A DNA stretch of 29,428 nucleotides, taken from contig JBFFEY010000037.1 of the NCBI GenBank assembly GCA_041558415.1, forward strand, positions 1-29,428, given 5' to 3'. A model generated the notes under the pieces. The model searched no databases. It had not been told where the DNA came from and was given only the letters and a program-made list of their open reading frames with translations. Made by a program: the position numbers and the translations under genes. Each line of letters starts with the position of its first letter. Within the stretch, counting starts at the first letter, position 1. Shown here piece by piece: positions 18,411 through 26,021 of this stretch. Origin of the DNA: SG8-39 sp041558415 (GTDB lineage Bacteria > Pseudomonadota > Gammaproteobacteria > Burkholderiales > SG8-39).

Positions 18411-18498
18411 GTTTGACGTCGTAGGCGATCTTCGCCGGCCGCTTCAGCACCACGATGCGGTCGCCGATCTGCAGCGCCGCGTAGCCGCAGGCCGGCAT
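18340..18498 (-). CDS. Small protein, probably 5'-frameshifted
   Basis: The minus-strand frame from an ATG at 18498 encodes 52 residues. Its first part is MPACGYAALQIGDRIVVLKR, a probable small beta-barrel strand set; its end is a helix with sequence DLDAAEKEAIRARILDVLSA. That composition is typical of a real soluble protein. No ribosome site precedes this ATG. A strong one (AGGAGG, complement of 18574-18579) sits 4 nt before another ATG at 18569, whose frame (MLHRAICSKRVVQAHGGGARF) shifts out of phase near 18506-18510. One extra C there would join the two into a protein of about 74 residues. It is either a real frameshift mutation, a sequencing error, or a short gene starting at 18498. Function unknown. 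Confidence 0.5.
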   Translation of the reverse strand: MPACGYAALQIGDRIVVLKRPAKIAYDVKLTSDLDAAEKEAIRARILDVLSA

Positions 18499-18616
18499 CG
18501 GCGGCGGAAACGCGCGCCGCCGCCGTGCGCCTGCACGACGCGCTTCGAGCAGATAGCGCGGTGTAACATGGCGCCTCCTCGAAACACATTGCCCGTTTGT
18601 TGCTGCTCATCTATCG

Positions 18617-19495
18617 ATGAAAGCGCCGCCCTTCGAATACGCGCGCGCGGCGTCTCTCGAAGAAGCCTGCGCGCTGCTGCAGCAGCACGGCGATGCGGCG
18701 AAGCTGCTCGCCGGCGGTCAGAGCCTGGTGCCGATGATGGCGATGCGCTTGCTGCGCCCGGCCTGGCTGGTCGACATCAACGAGATCGGTAGCCTGAAGC
18801 AGATCATCGTCGAGGCGGACGGGGTGCGCACCGCCGCCTGCGCGCGCCAGGTCGACCTCGAGCGCGACGCCGCGCTCGGCGCGCGCCTGCCGCTGCTGCA
18901 TCAGGCGCTTGCCTGGGTCGGCCACGTGCAGACGCGCAACCGCGGTACGGTCGGCGGCAGCCTGGCGCATGCCGATCCCTGCGCCGAGCTGCCGCTGGTC
19001 GCGCAGCTGCTGGGCGCGCAGTTGCAGCTGCGCAGCGCCAAGGGCGCGCGCAGCATCGAGGCAAACGCGTTCTTCGACGGGCCGATGAGCACTGCGCTGG
19101 CGCCGGACGAGTGCCTCGAGGCCGTGCACTGGCCGGCCTGGTCCGTGGCGCGCGTCGGCTCGGCGTTCAGCGAGCTCGCCACGCGGCACGGCGATTTCGC
19201 CATGGTCTCGGCCGCAGCGCAGATCGCGCTCGATGCGGAGGGGCGCTGCCTGCGCGCGGCGCTCGGTCTCGGCGGCGTCGGCCTGACGCCGCTCGCGTTT
19301 CCCGCGCTGGCGGCAAAACTGGTGGGCGCGCGACCGGCAGACGCCGACTTCGACGACCTGGCGCGCGACGCGGCGGCGCAGAGCGAGCCGGGCGACGACC
19401 TGCACGCGAGCGCCGCCTACCGGCGCCACGTCGCGCGCGTGCTCGCGGCAAGGGTGCTGCGCGAGGCATGCCGGCGCGCGGAAAGCCTGCAATGA
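18617..19495 (+). CDS. Molybdenum hydroxylase FAD subunit (CoxM/XdhB family)
   Basis: A 292-residue medium subunit of a xanthine dehydrogenase/CO dehydrogenase-family hydroxylase. The two FAD-binding loops are LLAGGQSLVPMM (residues 30-41) and TRNRGTVGGSLAHADP (106-121), followed by the C-terminal domain typical of the family. It passes electrons from the 2Fe-2S subunit to FAD and then to an acceptor. It is the first gene of a four-gene operon: its stop overlaps the ATG of the next gene (ATGA). No ribosome site is obvious at the ATG. Length is normal. Confidence 0.93.
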   Translation: MKAPPFEYARAASLEEACALLQQHGDAAKLLAGGQSLVPMMAMRLLRPAWLVDINEIGSLKQIIVEADGVRTAACARQVDLERDAALGARLPLLHQALAWVGHVQTRNRGTVGGSLAHADPCAELPLVAQLLGAQLQLRSAKGARSIEANAFFDGPMSTALAPDECLEAVHWPAWSVARVGSAFSELATRHGDFAMVSAAAQIALDAEGRCLRAALGLGGVGLTPLAFPALAAKLVGARPADADFDDLARDAAAQSEPGDDLHASAAYRRHVARVLAARVLREACRRAESLQ

Positions 19496-19983
19496 GCGAG
19501 TCGCTTTACCCGATCGTGGTCGAGGTCAACGGCGTGCCGCGCAAGGCGCAGGTGCCCGCGCGCCTGTCGCTGGTCGACTGGCTGCGCGACGCGCTGCGCC
19601 TGACCGGCACGCACGTGGGCTGCGAGCACGGCGTGTGCGGCGCCTGTTCGGTGCTGCTCGACGGCGAGGCGGTACGCGCCTGCCTGATGTACGCGGTGCA
19701 GGCCGACGGCCATCGCGTGACGACGGTCGAAGGGCTCACGCGGTCCGACGGTTCGCTGAGTGTGTTGCAGGACAGCTTCTGCGAGGCGCACGGCCTGCAG
19801 TGCGGTTACTGCACGCCGGGGCTGCTGATCGCGGCGCAGGCGCTGCTCGCATCCAATCCGCAGCCGAGCGACGCGCAAGTTCGGGAGGCGATCGGCGGCA
19901 ACCTGTGCCGCTGCACTGGCTACCAGCAGGTCGTCGAGGCGGTGCGGCTCGCCGCCGAGCGCCTCGCGGGCGGCGCCGCGTGA
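19492..19983 (+). CDS. Molybdenum hydroxylase 2Fe-2S subunit (CoxS/XdhC-type)
   Basis: A 163-residue small subunit carrying both expected clusters. The plant-type ferredoxin cluster uses Cys44, Cys49, Cys52 and Cys64 (GCEHGVCGACSVLLDG and later Cys). The second, helical cluster uses Cys104, Cys107, Cys139 and Cys141 (CGYCTPG and NLCRCTGYQ). It links the molybdenum site to FAD. The start is fixed by the ATGA overlap with the FAD subunit gene; the stop overlaps the GTG of the large subunit gene (GTGA), so all three are translationally coupled. Confidence 0.95.
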   Translation: MSESLYPIVVEVNGVPRKAQVPARLSLVDWLRDALRLTGTHVGCEHGVCGACSVLLDGEAVRACLMYAVQADGHRVTTVEGLTRSDGSLSVLQDSFCEAHGLQCGYCTPGLLIAAQALLASNPQPSDAQVREAIGGNLCRCTGYQQVVEAVRLAAERLAGGAA

Positions 19984-22364
19984 ACTTTCGCTACATCGGC
20001 CGCAAGGCGCGCAGCAAGGAAGGCCCGCGCTTCGTCACCGGCCGCGGGCGCTACGTCGCCGATGTTGCCCTGCCGGGGATGAAGCACGTGGCGCTGGTCG
20101 CCTCGCCCTATCCCAGTGCGCGCATCGTCTCGATCGACGCGACGGCGGCACGCGCGCTGCCCGGGGTGCACTACGTGCTCACCGGCGAGGAGTTCTGCGC
20201 CAATACCGACCCGCTGCTGATCGGCGTCGACGCGCCGCAGGTCAAGCGCTGGGCACTCGCCAACGGCGTGGTGCGTTACGCGGGCGAATGGGTTGCCGCG
20301 GTGGTCGCCGACAGCCGCGCGCTCGCCGAGGACGCGGCCGAGCGGGTCGAGGTCGAGTACGCGCCGCTGCCCTACGTCATCGACGCCGAGGCGGCGCTCG
20401 CGCAGGACGCGCCGCTGGTGCATCCGGCGCACGGCTCGAACGTGATCTACCACCGCAAATTCGTGTGGGGTGAGGTCGACGCCGCGTTCGCCGCGGCCGA
20501 GCACCGTATCGCCTTCCGCGCGGTGTGGGGGCGCAACGCCACCGTGCCGATCGAGACCTTCGGCGTGGCGGCGAGCTGGGACCCGGGCATGCAGCTGCTC
20601 GACGTCTGGGCCTCGATCCAGATGCCGAAGTACCCGGACCAGACGGCGCGCGCGCTGCGCCTGCCGGGCAACGCGGTGCGCGTGCACTTCGACGTCGACG
20701 TCGGCGGCAGCTACGGCGTGAAGCGCGGCATCAAGCACACCGCGCTGGTCGGCTACCTTTCGATGCGCCTCGGCATGCCGCTGCGCCTGATCGAGGACCG
20801 GCTGGAGAACATGCGCGGCGGCGACATGCACGGGCCCGACCGCTTCTTCGACATGCAGGTTGCGTTCGACGGCGACGGCACGATCCGCGCGCTGAAGATC
20901 CGCGCGGTGGACGACGTTGGCGCCTACGCCGGGCGCTCGCCGCTGCAGCTCGGCAAGCCGGTGACCGCAATCTGCGGCCCTTACCGCATCCCGGCGGTGG
21001 AATACGAGCCGACCTCGGTGCTGACCCACAAGACCGCGCAGGAGGCGGTGCGCGGCTTCGGCCAGTCGCCGACCAACTTCGCGATCGAGCGCGCGATCGA
21101 CCGCGTCGCGCGCCACCTCGGCATGGACCGCATCGAGCTGCGGCGCAGGAACCTGATCCGCGCGGACGAGTTTCCGTACACCATCCCGAGCGGCTCGACC
21201 TACGACTCGGGCGACTACCACACGGTGCTCGACAAGGCGCTCGCCGCGGTCGACTATCCGGCGCTCGTCGCCGCGCGCGATGCGGCGCGCGCAGACGGCC
21301 AGCTCGCCGGCATCGGCATCGCCACCTGCCTCGAGCCGAGCGGCGGCAATTCCGCCTTCGAGGTGCTGTTCAATACCAAGAACGACACCACCACCTGGAT
21401 GGACTCCTGCCTGGTGCGCGTCGACCTGTCCGGCGCGATTACCGGCGTGATGAACACCTCGAGTTCGGGGCAGGGCCACGAAACCCTGGTGGCGACGGTG
21501 GTCGGCGAAGTATTGGAGCGCGACCCGACGACGATCCGCGTGGTGCATGCCGACTCGCTCACCGCGCTGCCGTCGAACAGCCCGGTCGGCAGCCGCATGG
21601 CGATCATGCTGGGCGGCGCGGCGGCCGGCGCGGCGCGCCAGATCAAGCAGACCTTGCTCGCCATCGCCGCGCACAACTTCGAGTGCGCGGTCGACGATCT
21701 GGAGTACGCCGACGGCGACGTGCGCCTCAAGGGCGCGCCCGAAAAGAAGCTCAGCTGGACGCAGCTGGTCACGATCGCGCATCGCAACATCCACAAGATG
21801 CCGCCGGGCGTCGAGCCGGGGCTGCAGGCGAAGTTCGTCTGGGAAGTGCCGACGGGCGGCGGATTGCCGACACCTGAGGGCCGCATCCAGATCTACCCCT
21901 GCTATTCGTTCGAGGCGCACGTGGTGTACGTCGAGATCGACCGCGACACCGGCAAGCCGGCGATCCAGCGCTACGTCGTCGGCCACGACTGCGGCGTGAT
22001 GATCAACCCGGACATCGTCCACGGCATGACCTACGGCGGCATCGCGCACGGCATCGGCGCGGCGCTGTACGAAAAGTTCGCCTATACGGAGGACGGCCAG
22101 CTGGCGAGCGGCACCTTCATGGACTATCTCATTCCCAGCGCGCACGAGGTGCCCGCGCTGCACATCGTCGATCACTGCACGCCGTCGCCGCTCACCACCT
22201 TCGGGCAGAAGGGTTCGGGCGAGGCGGGCTACCTCGGCGCGCCGGCGGCGATCGCCAACGCGGTGAACGATGCACTCGAGCCGCTCGGCGCGGCGATCGA
22301 CACGCTGCCGATGACCGCGCCGGCGATCTGGCAATGCATCGCCGTTTCTGAGAAGAAGGCCTGA
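19980..22364 (+). CDS. Molybdenum hydroxylase large (molybdopterin) subunit
   Basis: A 794-residue catalytic subunit with a GTG start at 19980. It has the N-terminal a/b-hammerhead domain (to about 130) and the molybdopterin-binding domains, with VGGSYGVK (241-248) in place of the usual GGGFGxK. The active-site loop reads EAVRGFGQSPT (355-365). The Cys of the AYRCSFR loop of true CO dehydrogenase (form I CoxL) is absent, so it should not oxidise CO. The catalytic base is present as Glu748 in GSGEAGYLG. The enzyme therefore probably hydroxylates an organic ring or aldehyde, using a Mo-cytosine-dinucleotide-type cofactor. The amidohydrolase 5 nt downstream suggests the substrate is an aromatic or N-heteroaromatic acid. 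No maturation genes (coxD/xdhC-like) lie in the window. Confidence 0.93.
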   Translation: MNFRYIGRKARSKEGPRFVTGRGRYVADVALPGMKHVALVASPYPSARIVSIDATAARALPGVHYVLTGEEFCANTDPLLIGVDAPQVKRWALANGVVRYAGEWVAAVVADSRALAEDAAERVEVEYAPLPYVIDAEAALAQDAPLVHPAHGSNVIYHRKFVWGEVDAAFAAAEHRIAFRAVWGRNATVPIETFGVAASWDPGMQLLDVWASIQMPKYPDQTARALRLPGNAVRVHFDVDVGGSYGVKRGIKHTALVGYLSMRLGMPLRLIEDRLENMRGGDMHGPDRFFDMQVAFDGDGTIRALKIRAVDDVGAYAGRSPLQLGKPVTAICGPYRIPAVEYEPTSVLTHKTAQEAVRGFGQSPTNFAIERAIDRVARHLGMDRIELRRRNLIRADEFPYTIPSGSTYDSGDYHTVLDKALAAVDYPALVAARDAARADGQLAGIGIATCLEPSGGNSAFEVLFNTKNDTTTWMDSCLVRVDLSGAITGVMNTSSSGQGHETLVATVVGEVLERDPTTIRVVHADSLTALPSNSPVGSRMAIMLGGAAAGAARQIKQTLLAIAAHNFECAVDDLEYADGDVRLKGAPEKKLSWTQLVTIAHRNIHKMPPGVEPGLQAKFVWEVPTGGGLPTPEGRIQIYPCYSFEAHVVYVEIDRDTGKPAIQRYVVGHDCGVMINPDIVHGMTYGGIAHGIGAALYEKFAYTEDGQLASGTFMDYLIPSAHEVPALHIVDHCTPSPLTTFGQKGSGEAGYLGAPAAIANAVNDALEPLGAAIDTLPMTAPAIWQCIAVSEKKA

Positions 22365-22369
22365 AAGGC

Positions 22370-23380
22370 ATGAAAGACCTCGTCATCGACATCCACGCGC
22401 ACTACATCCCGCCGTACCTGTTCGAGCGCTTCGATGCGCACGCGGCGCGTTTTCCCGGCGTGCGGCTGCTGCGTGAGGGCAACAGCCGGCGCATGCAGTT
22501 CCCCGGCGGCGAAGCGACGCGGCCGATCTCGCCGAAGCTTTCGGACCTCGACGAGCGGCGCGCCTGGATGGACGCCAATGGCATCGATCACCAGCTGGTC
22601 GGCGGCTGGCTCGACAGCTTCGGCTACGAGCTGCCGGGCGCGGAGGGCGCCGCGTGGAGCCGGTACTACAACGACTGCCTGCACGATGCGCTGCGCAGCG
22701 AGACGCGCTTCACGCCGCTCGCCACCGTACCGCTGCAGGACGGCGGTCTCGCCGCCGAGGTGCTGGGCGAGGCGCTCGAGCGCGGCTTCGGCGGGGCGAT
22801 GATCGGCACGCTGCCGAAAGGCCTGAGCGGCAACCTCGACGATCCCACGCTCGACCCGTTCTGGCAGGCGGCGTCCGACCTGGGCGCGGCGATCTTCATG
22901 CACCCGATGTTCCTCTGCGGCGAGCCGCGGCTCGCCGACTACGACCTGGTGAATGCCGTCGGGCGGCTGGCCGACACCACCATCGCGGTCTCGCGGCTGC
23001 TGTTCTCGGGGCACCTGCTGCGCTTTCCGGGGATGAAGTTGGTGCTCTCGCACGGCGGCGCTGCGCTGCCCACCGCGCTCGGCCGGCTGGCGCGCAACCA
23101 CGCCATCGCGCAGGGCAAATACGCCGATCCGCGCAAGGGCTTCCAAGCGATGTACTTCGATTCCTGCGTGTTCGACGCCGAGGCGCTCGAGTTCCTGGCG
23201 AAAAAGGCGACACCCGAGCGCATCATGCTCGGCTCGGACATGCCGTTTCCGATCGGCGACCCGGCGCCGACCCAGGTGGTGCAGGACGCCCGCTTCAGCG
23301 CAGTGCAGCGCCGCTGCATCCTCGGCCACACGGCGCAGGGCGTGTTCCGCCTGCGCCCGGACTGCTGGTGTCCGCGCTGA
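22370..23380 (+). CDS. Amidohydrolase-2 (ACMSD-like) decarboxylase or hydrolase
   Basis: A 336-residue TIM-barrel metalloenzyme. Metal ligands sit at nearly the same residue numbers as in 2-amino-3-carboxymuconate-6-semialdehyde decarboxylase: His9 and His11 (DIHAHYIP), His178 (FMHPM), His228 (LSHGG) and Asp290 (GSDMPFP). The family includes gamma-resorcylate, ACMSD and 3,6-dihydroxypicolinate decarboxylases, mostly non-oxidative decarboxylases, along with some hydrolases. It starts 5 nt after the hydroxylase large subunit, so it acts in the same pathway. The natural reading is hydroxylation of a ring acid, then loss of CO2. Exact substrate unknown. It is cytoplasmic with no signal peptide. 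It ends the operon; no clear terminator is seen in the next 175 nt. Confidence 0.87.
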   Translation: MKDLVIDIHAHYIPPYLFERFDAHAARFPGVRLLREGNSRRMQFPGGEATRPISPKLSDLDERRAWMDANGIDHQLVGGWLDSFGYELPGAEGAAWSRYYNDCLHDALRSETRFTPLATVPLQDGGLAAEVLGEALERGFGGAMIGTLPKGLSGNLDDPTLDPFWQAASDLGAAIFMHPMFLCGEPRLADYDLVNAVGRLADTTIAVSRLLFSGHLLRFPGMKLVLSHGGAALPTALGRLARNHAIAQGKYADPRKGFQAMYFDSCVFDAEALEFLAKKATPERIMLGSDMPFPIGDPAPTQVVQDARFSAVQRRCILGHTAQGVFRLRPDCWCPR

Positions 23381-23555
23381 CTTCTAATCTCCAACGGCCG
23401 CGAGGAGATCAATGGGTCGGCTCGAAACCGCACCTGGTGCGTGACGTTGACAAAAACCCGTGGCGGTTGACCGACTGAGAACGGCCGGGCGCGGGCAATC
23501 GATCACGCGGTCTGCGCGCCGAAGCCCGCCCCCGGCGTGCGCACGCGCAGAGCGG

Positions 23556-24158
23556 TTACCCGCTCCAGTTGACCTTGTGTAGGGTGGCGGAATCCCCTTC
23601 CCAATTCCTTAGGTCAGGATCCGTCCACCGTGTCCCGCGGCTGCTCCCGAGGTCCATGCTCGGGCTCTGAAAGGCCGCTTGCGCCGCGGTGCCTTGTACG
23701 CTGGCATGTTTGCCAGCCTGATCCTTGAACAACTCGATGGTCGCCTTACCGACCTCGCCCACCGAGATCGACAGCTTCTCGCCGTGCTGGATCTCGATCG
23801 GGACGGCTCGTGCCGGAAGCCAATTCGAAATCACCGCTCCCATCAATCCCTCGAACAGGCCGCCTTTCTTCCCCGAGAATACGGCTTCCAGTGCGCGCCG
23901 CTGGTCGTCATTGGCCTTGGCATCAAGGTAGAGCCGCGCCTTGCCCTTGCCGCCGAAGAAGTTGCCGGGCCACTCGGCAGCGAGCACGGCGCTGCAGCCG
24001 CTAACGTCGATGCCCTCAATCTTGCCTTTCTCGATTTCATAGGCGATCGCACCGGCGCACCAGCCCTGATCGGGCTCAGTGACCGGGCCGAGAAAGCACG
24101 GGCACATCGCTTTGCAACTGCAAAATTCAATCATCTTTCCAGTGATGTTCCAGGCCAT
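23556..24158 (-). CDS. DUF1326 family protein
   Basis: A 200-residue protein that begins MAWNITGKMIEFCSCKAMCP. The cluster Cys13, Cys15, Cys19, Cys21 and a further Cys34 is the hallmark of DUF1326, whose function is not established. The spaced cysteines suggest metal binding. The start at 24158 is supported by a good ribosome site AAGGAG (complement of 24167-24172) 8 nt upstream. The C-terminal 40 residues are polar and less conserved-looking. Base use is somewhat lower in G+C than the neighbouring operon. It stands alone between the decarboxylase operon (convergent) and the EAL gene (same strand, 271 nt upstream). Confidence 0.85.
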   Translation of the reverse strand: MAWNITGKMIEFCSCKAMCPCFLGPVTEPDQGWCAGAIAYEIEKGKIEGIDVSGCSAVLAAEWPGNFFGGKGKARLYLDAKANDDQRRALEAVFSGKKGGLFEGLMGAVISNWLPARAVPIEIQHGEKLSISVGEVGKATIELFKDQAGKHASVQGTAAQAAFQSPSMDLGSSRGTRWTDPDLRNWEGDSATLHKVNWSG

Positions 24159-24429
24159 TGGCGCTACTCCTTCGTCATGGATTGAGAGTGCCGAGTCGCA
24201 CAACCGCGCCAGCCGTCCCGCGCGGCAGGCCGGGCGAGTCGACGCGCGCGCCGGCCCGCTACCGCTTGGCGGTTCAGGACTCGTCGTACGCGACGCGTCG
24301 TTCGGCCACTGTACGCTGTCCGGTCGTAAAAGCCAGCGATATCGGTTGCGCTCAAGCGCAGCGTACGCGTCCCGTGAGGGGTCGGATCGGGTCGTGAGCG
24401 GACGCTGCAGAGGCGCGCGGCGGCAGCAC
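24159..24429. other. Intergenic region with no gene seen
   Basis: 271 nt between the EAL stop and the DUF1326 start, both on the minus strand. It holds the DUF1326 ribosome site and must hold its promoter, though I see no convincing -35/-10 pair. Short open frames cross it on both strands but lack ribosome sites or protein-like composition. Confidence 0.5.
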
Positions 24430-25206
24430 TCAGTTGGTGCCCGGCCACTCGAGCGTGGCGGCGAATCCCCGCGCAAGCAGCTGGGACATCTGCGCCGCGG
24501 GAACGGCCTTGCTCCAGAAGTAGCCCTGGCCGTAGTCGACGCCCACCGCACGCAGGTAGAACGCTTCCTCGATCGACTCGACGCCCTCGGCCACGGTGCG
24601 CATGCGCAGGCTTTCGGCAAGGCCGACGATGCCGCGCAGCAGGCGCGCGGCCGAGCGGCTGGTGAGCGCGGGCGTGATCAGGCTGCGGTCGATCTTGAGC
24701 AGATCGAGCTCGAGGCCGACGATTTGTGCCAGACCGCTGTGCCCGGTGCCGAAATCGTCCACCGCGACGGCGATGCCCGCTTCGCGCGCAAGCCGCACGG
24801 CGGCGCGTCCCTCGTCGGACAGCGCCTGACGCTCGGTCAGCTCGACGACGATGCGTTTGCCCCAGTGCACCAGGTCGAGCGTCTCGGTGATGTGCCGCAG
24901 CCGGCCGGTGCCGATGATCGACGGCGGGATATTGACGCTGACGTAGAAGTCACCATGGCGCTCGAAGACGGGAATCACGTCCTCGCGCATGCAGGTGAAC
25001 AGGCGCTCGACCACGCTCACCAGCGCGTCCAGGTCGTGCTCCAGCGTCTCGATCAGGGGGCCGGCCGAGTGCACCCGGCCGTCGGGCTCGACGATGCGCA
25101 TCAGCGCCTCGAAGCCGCGCACCTCCCCCGTGTTGAGATCGACGATCGGCTGGTACCAGGCGGTGAGCCGGTCAATCGGTGCTCGTATGATCGGGGTATC
25201 GGCCAC
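24430..25206 (-). CDS. Standalone EAL-domain c-di-GMP phosphodiesterase
   Basis: A 258-residue protein that is essentially one EAL domain with no sensor, REC or GGDEF part. Catalytic and metal residues appear complete: Glu33 in GFEALMR, Asn92 in VSVNIPP, Glu122 and Glu125 in VELTER, Asp150-Asp151 in DDFGTGHSG, Lys171 in KIDRSL, Glu207 in AEGVES and Gln227 in YGQGYF. It should therefore hydrolyse cyclic di-GMP to pGpG in the cytoplasm. The usual Tyr of DDFGTGYS is His. It is divergent from the HAD gene with only 40 nt between starts. With no sensory domain, control may be through expression or a partner protein. Confidence 0.92.
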   Translation of the reverse strand: MADTPIIRAPIDRLTAWYQPIVDLNTGEVRGFEALMRIVEPDGRVHSAGPLIETLEHDLDALVSVVERLFTCMREDVIPVFERHGDFYVSVNIPPSIIGTGRLRHITETLDLVHWGKRIVVELTERQALSDEGRAAVRLAREAGIAVAVDDFGTGHSGLAQIVGLELDLLKIDRSLITPALTSRSAARLLRGIVGLAESLRMRTVAEGVESIEEAFYLRAVGVDYGQGYFWSKAVPAAQMSQLLARGFAATLEWPGTN

Positions 25207-25231
25207 GACCTAGCTTAGCGAGGGGCTGAGG

Positions 25232-25237
25232 TAACAT
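25232..25237 (+). promoter_or_regulatory. Candidate -10 box (TAACAT) for the HAD-GH65 operon
   Basis: TAACAT ends 9 nt before the ATG at 25247. A transcription start 6-7 nt beyond it would leave a leader of 0-3 nt. No Shine-Dalgarno sequence is seen. This is the third such arrangement in the window. Confidence 0.35.
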
Positions 25238-25246
25238 CAACCGCGC

Positions 25247-26002
25247 ATGGGCGATTTTCCGGCTGACGTCATATCGCGCGAGCGCTTCGACGCTGTCCTG
25301 CTCGACATGGACGGCGTGCTGACCGACACGGCCAGCGTCCACGCCAGCGCCTGGAAGCGCATGTTCGACGAGTTCCTGCGCGCGCGCGCGACAGCCAGCG
25401 GCGAGCGCTTCGTGCCGTTCGACATCGACTCCGACTATGCGCGCCATGTCGACGGCAAGCCGCGCACCGACGGGCTGCGCGATTTCCTGCGCGCGCGCGG
25501 CATCACGCTGCCCGAGGGCACGCCGGACGATCCGCCGCAGGCGCAGACGGTGCACGGCCTGGGCAAACGCAAGGACCAGCTGGTCAACGACGTGATCGCG
25601 GCCGAGGGCGTGCGCGTGTTCCCGGGATCCGTGCCGTTGCTCGAGCGGCTGCGCGCCGCCGGAATCCGCACGGCGGTGGTGACCTCCAGCCAGAATCGCG
25701 CCCGCGTGCTCGAGGCAGCCGGCCTCGGCGCCCTGTTCGATGTCGCGGTGGACGGCATCACGATCGTCGAGCGCGGCCTCGCCGGAAAACCGGCGCCGGA
25801 CATGTTCCTCGAGGCGGCGCGCGCGCTGGGGGTCGATCCGGCACGCGCCGTCGTGGTCGAGGACGCCATCTCCGGCGTCGAGGCCGGCGCGCGCGGCGGC
25901 TTCGGGCTGGTGGTCGGCGTGGCGCGCAAGGGCGACGCGGCGGCGCTCGCCGCGCACGGCGCCCAGCGCGTGGTCGCCAGCCTCAGCGAGCTGATGTCCT
26001 AG
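25247..26002 (+). CDS. HAD-family beta-phosphoglucomutase-like enzyme
   Basis: A 251-residue HAD phosphatase/mutase. The nucleophile motif DAVLLDMDGVLTDTASVHA has Asp20 and the acid/base Asp22. Motif II is VVTSSQNRARV, motif III includes the Lys of AGKPAPDMFLEA, and motif IV is VVVEDAISGVEAG. The cap domain is large (about residues 30-115), as in the beta-phosphoglucomutase-type partners of GH65 enzymes. It sits 19 nt upstream of a GH65 gene, an arrangement I also recall for M. tuberculosis Rv3400-Rv3401. It would convert beta-glucose 1-phosphate, the product of inverting phosphorolysis, to glucose 6-phosphate. A phosphatase role cannot be excluded. Cytoplasmic. Confidence 0.87.
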   Translation: MGDFPADVISRERFDAVLLDMDGVLTDTASVHASAWKRMFDEFLRARATASGERFVPFDIDSDYARHVDGKPRTDGLRDFLRARGITLPEGTPDDPPQAQTVHGLGKRKDQLVNDVIAAEGVRVFPGSVPLLERLRAAGIRTAVVTSSQNRARVLEAAGLGALFDVAVDGITIVERGLAGKPAPDMFLEAARALGVDPARAVVVEDAISGVEAGARGGFGLVVGVARKGDAAALAAHGAQRVVASLSELMS

Positions 26003-26021
26003 ACGCGAGGCGCATCGAACC

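Noticed and set aside
17951..18610. A 219-codon minus-strand open frame across the intergenic region
   Set aside because: It crosses the REP-like palindrome and the zinc-ribbon gene and has Arg/Ser-rich content. A different minus-strand frame (18340-18498) is the protein-like one.
19920..22334. An open frame of about 800 codons antisense to the molybdopterin subunit
   Set aside because: Composition is a shadow of the sense gene (Arg/Asp/Val/His-rich), with no motif. The sense strand has cofactor motifs and overlapping operon starts.
19980..22364. Aerobic CO dehydrogenase (CoxL form I)
   Set aside because: The active-site loop lacks the Cys of AYRCSFR; it reads VRGFGQ. No coxDEFG-type maturation genes are present.
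23381..23555. Short gene after a GAGGAG at about 23402
   Set aside because: The frame from the ATG at 23411 ends after about ten codons, so there is no credible product.
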